From contig NZ_CP120683.1 of the NCBI RefSeq assembly GCF_030506325.1, positions 3,485,001-3,549,000 on the forward strand: a stretch of DNA of 64,000 nt, given 5' to 3'. Position numbers and translations under genes: made by a program. Position 1 is the stretch's first letter. Every line of letters starts with the position of its first letter. Of the stretch, positions 62,473 through 64,000 are shown one piece after another. The stretch is from Tunicatimonas pelagia (GTDB lineage Bacteria; Bacteroidota; Bacteroidia; Cytophagales; Cyclobacteriaceae). The notes below the pieces were generated by a model, which made no database searches, was not told the origin of the DNA, and saw only the letters and a list, made by a program, of their open reading frames with translations.

Positions 62473-62664
62473 ATGGCACATCCCAAACGGAAGATTTCCA
62501 AATCAAGAAGAGATAAACGAAGAACCCACCTAGGTCTTACCCCCCGAAACATTGCAATTGACCCGACTACGGGCGAGCCTCATCTATTTCACCGAGCCCA
62601 CTGGTACGAAGGTAAGCTTTACTACCGGGGCAAAGTAGTAATGGAGAAGGAAGACGTAGCGTAA
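62473..62664 (+). CDS. rpmF: 50S ribosomal protein L32
   Basis: A 63-residue L32: [20 protein letters not shown] at the N terminus, then [30 protein letters not shown]. As in other Bacteroidota the four zinc Cys of classic L32 are lost (no CxxC pair here). It binds 23S rRNA in the large subunit. Only 3 bases separate it from plsX. Confidence 0.97.
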   Translation: MAHPKRKISKSRRDKRRTHLGLTPRNIAIDPTTGEPHLFHRAHWYEGKLYYRGKVVMEKEDVA

Positions 62665-62667
62665 TTT

Positions 62668-63627
62668 ATGAGGATTGCGCTTGATGCAATGGGTGGCGAC
62701 TCTGCACCCGAAACCTGTCTGGAAGGAGCTGCTCTCGCTATCCGCGAATTTTCTCAAGACGATTGCTTGGTATTAGTCGGGCAGCAAGAAATCATAAAAG
62801 AACATCTGGCTCAGCACGAATTTCCCGAAGCAATGATAGAGGTTGTTCATGCCGATGAGGTAATCGGTATGCACGAGCACCCTACCAAAGCATTTAGCCA
62901 GAAAAAGAAATCGAGTATCAGCATTGGTTTTCATCTTTTAAAAGAAGAGAAAATTGATGCTTTTTGCAGTGCGGGCAATACCGGGGCTATGTCAGTGGGG
63001 GCTATGTTCTCGGTAAAGCCCTGCGAAGGTGTGATTCGACCGGCACTGGTAGGGTTTGCCCCCCGCGAAGATGGCAGCTTCGGAGTACTGATTGATGTAG
63101 GAGCCAATGCCGATGTGAAGCCCGAAATTTTGGTGCAGTTTGGCGAAATTGGTTCGCTCTACGCTCAGTACGTTTTTGGCATCAATCAACCGAAGGTAGG
63201 CTTACTCAATTTGGGTGAAGAGGAGCAGAAAGGCACCGTGGTTACCCAAGCTGCGTATCAACTATTCAAAGAGAAAAATCAGATTCATTTCATTGGTAAT
63301 ATCGAGGGGCGAGATATTTTTCGCGATAAGGCCGACGTAATGGTCTGCAATGGCTACGTAGGTAATGTTGTGCTGAAAATGGCCGAATCTATCTACGACT
63401 TGTTAAAGCGCCGCAACTACCACGATCCATTTTTTGATAATTTAAATTATGAGGCCATCGGCGGAAGCCCTATTCTAGGCATAAATGGCAACGTAGTAAT
63501 CGGACACGGCTCTTCTAGCGCACTGGCCATAAAAAATATGATTATGCAAGCCTTCAACATGGCGAAGTCAGACATACATCATAAAATCCGAACTGCTTTT
63601 CAGGATCAGCTTTCTGATAAAAAATAA
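62668..63627 (+). CDS. plsX: phosphate acyltransferase PlsX
   Basis: A 319-residue enzyme converting acyl-ACP to acyl-phosphate for phospholipid synthesis. [15 protein letters not shown], the [19 protein letters not shown]-like loop (here [17 protein letters not shown]), [10 protein letters not shown], and [18 protein letters not shown] are diagnostic. Peripheral membrane enzyme. It follows rpmF by 3 bases and precedes fabH by 3 bases, the standard order linking ribosome and lipid synthesis. Confidence 0.97.
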   Translation: MRIALDAMGGDSAPETCLEGAALAIREFSQDDCLVLVGQQEIIKEHLAQHEFPEAMIEVVHADEVIGMHEHPTKAFSQKKKSSISIGFHLLKEEKIDAFCSAGNTGAMSVGAMFSVKPCEGVIRPALVGFAPREDGSFGVLIDVGANADVKPEILVQFGEIGSLYAQYVFGINQPKVGLLNLGEEEQKGTVVTQAAYQLFKEKNQIHFIGNIEGRDIFRDKADVMVCNGYVGNVVLKMAESIYDLLKRRNYHDPFFDNLNYEAIGGSPILGINGNVVIGHGSSSALAIKNMIMQAFNMAKSDIHHKIRTAFQDQLSDKK

Positions 63628-63630
63628 CGT

Positions 63631-64000
63631 ATGAGTACACGCAAAGCCGTAATTACGGGAGTCGGCGGATATGTTCCGAAAGACGTTCTATCCAACCATG
63701 ATATTGAAAAAATGGTGGATACTTCTGATGAATGGATTGTAACCCGCACTGGTATTAAAGAACGCCGTATTTTGCGGGGAAAAGACCAGGGAACATCCGT
63801 GATGGGCACAGAAGCAGCAAAAGAGGTGTTGAGAAAAACGGATACTGATCCGGCAGAGGTTGAACTGATTATTTGCGCGACTACTACCCCCGATATGATT
63901 TTTCCGGCTACGGCCAATCTCATTGCCGATAAAATAGGAGCAATCAACTCGTTCGGTTACGATTTGCAGGCTGCCTGTTCAGGGTTTTTATACGCGCTAA
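63631..64000 (+). CDS. fabH: beta-ketoacyl-ACP synthase III, N-terminal part (3' truncated)
   Basis: The first 123 codons of FabH before the window ends. [31 protein letters not shown], and the active-site Cys116 in [12 protein letters not shown] are present. FabH condenses acetyl-CoA with malonyl-ACP to start fatty acid synthesis. It completes the yceD-rpmF-plsX-fabH order. Confidence 0.95.
   Translation, partial: MSTRKAVITGVGGYVPKDVLSNHDIEKMVDTSDEWIVTRTGIKERRILRGKDQGTSVMGTEAAKEVLRKTDTDPAEVELIICATTTPDMIFPATANLIADKIGAINSFGYDLQAACSGFLYAL

Noticed and set aside
1-64000. CRISPR array, tRNA or rRNA genes
   Set aside because: No spaced direct repeats of 25-40 bases, no cloverleaf-like segment and no rRNA signature were recognised in any intergenic region by eye.

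Overview
The window looks like chromosomal DNA of a Bacteroidota bacterium of the Cytophagales type. Support for this comes from a SusC/SusD pair run by an ECF sigma/FecR cascade, a secreted metalloprotease with a type IX secretion tail, Bacteroidota-style promoters (TAnnTTTG), weak Shine-Dalgarno sites with several TTG/GTG starts, the YceD-L32-PlsX-FabH operon, and a DnaE fused to a DEDDh exonuclease. No tRNA, rRNA or CRISPR array was recognised.

Layout. 1-3.6 kb: end of an RND efflux pump with its TolC channel. 3.6-5.0 kb: membrane proteins, including a PLDc_N-type gene split by an in-frame TAA. 5.0-7.9 kb: mobile-element zone with a 160-bp MITE, an IS66 scrap, an ECF sigma/membrane-protein pair and a complete ISAs1-type IS with a perfect target duplication. 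7.9-14.0 kb: thrB-thrC, a beta carbonic anhydrase and PEP carboxylase. 14.0-15.5 kb: an unknown protein and a Uma2 nuclease-fold protein. 15.5-27.0 kb: a sugar/sugar-acid locus. LacI and class II aldolase genes diverge from a run encoding two secreted carbohydrate-type lipoproteins, an acetyltransferase, a tartrate/isopropylmalate-type dehydrogenase, a cyclase-fold hydrolase, a serine hydrolase, a four-carbon acid sugar kinase (DUF1537) and an MFS importer. A perfect LacI-like palindrome lies in the divergent intergenic region.

27.0-38.0 kb: a second copy of the MITE in opposite orientation, two tandem MacB/FtsX-type permeases, a TspO-like protein, and a QEGLA-protein/DUF2007/glutathione-synthetase-like/GNAT group. 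38.1-43.6 kb: dnaE, carrying a 418-residue LAGLIDADG intein. 43.6-44.1 kb: an internally deleted IS982-type element with perfect 19-bp ends. 44.2-51.3 kb: a parvulin PPIase, then sigma-FecR-SusC-SusD. 51.7-54.9 kb: an AraC regulator diverging from aldehyde dehydrogenase plus DUF779. 54.9-58.2 kb: decayed partial copies of the flanking DUF779 and DUF3891 genes, followed by a lipoprotein and an M43 metalloprotease, apparently an interruption between two older neighbours. 58.2-61.7 kb: DUF3891, a MerA/Lpd-like flavoprotein and a TPR protein. 61.9 kb to the end: yceD-rpmF-plsX-fabH, with fabH running off the edge.

The main points of interest are the C4 acid-sugar locus, which pairs a DUF1537 kinase with an isopropylmalate/tartrate-type dehydrogenase where PdxA2 is usual; the DnaE intein; the near-identical inverted MITE pair; the stop-interrupted PLDc_N gene; the deleted IS982 element; and the chimeric relic at 54.9-55.1 kb. 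All functional calls rest on reading motifs by eye.
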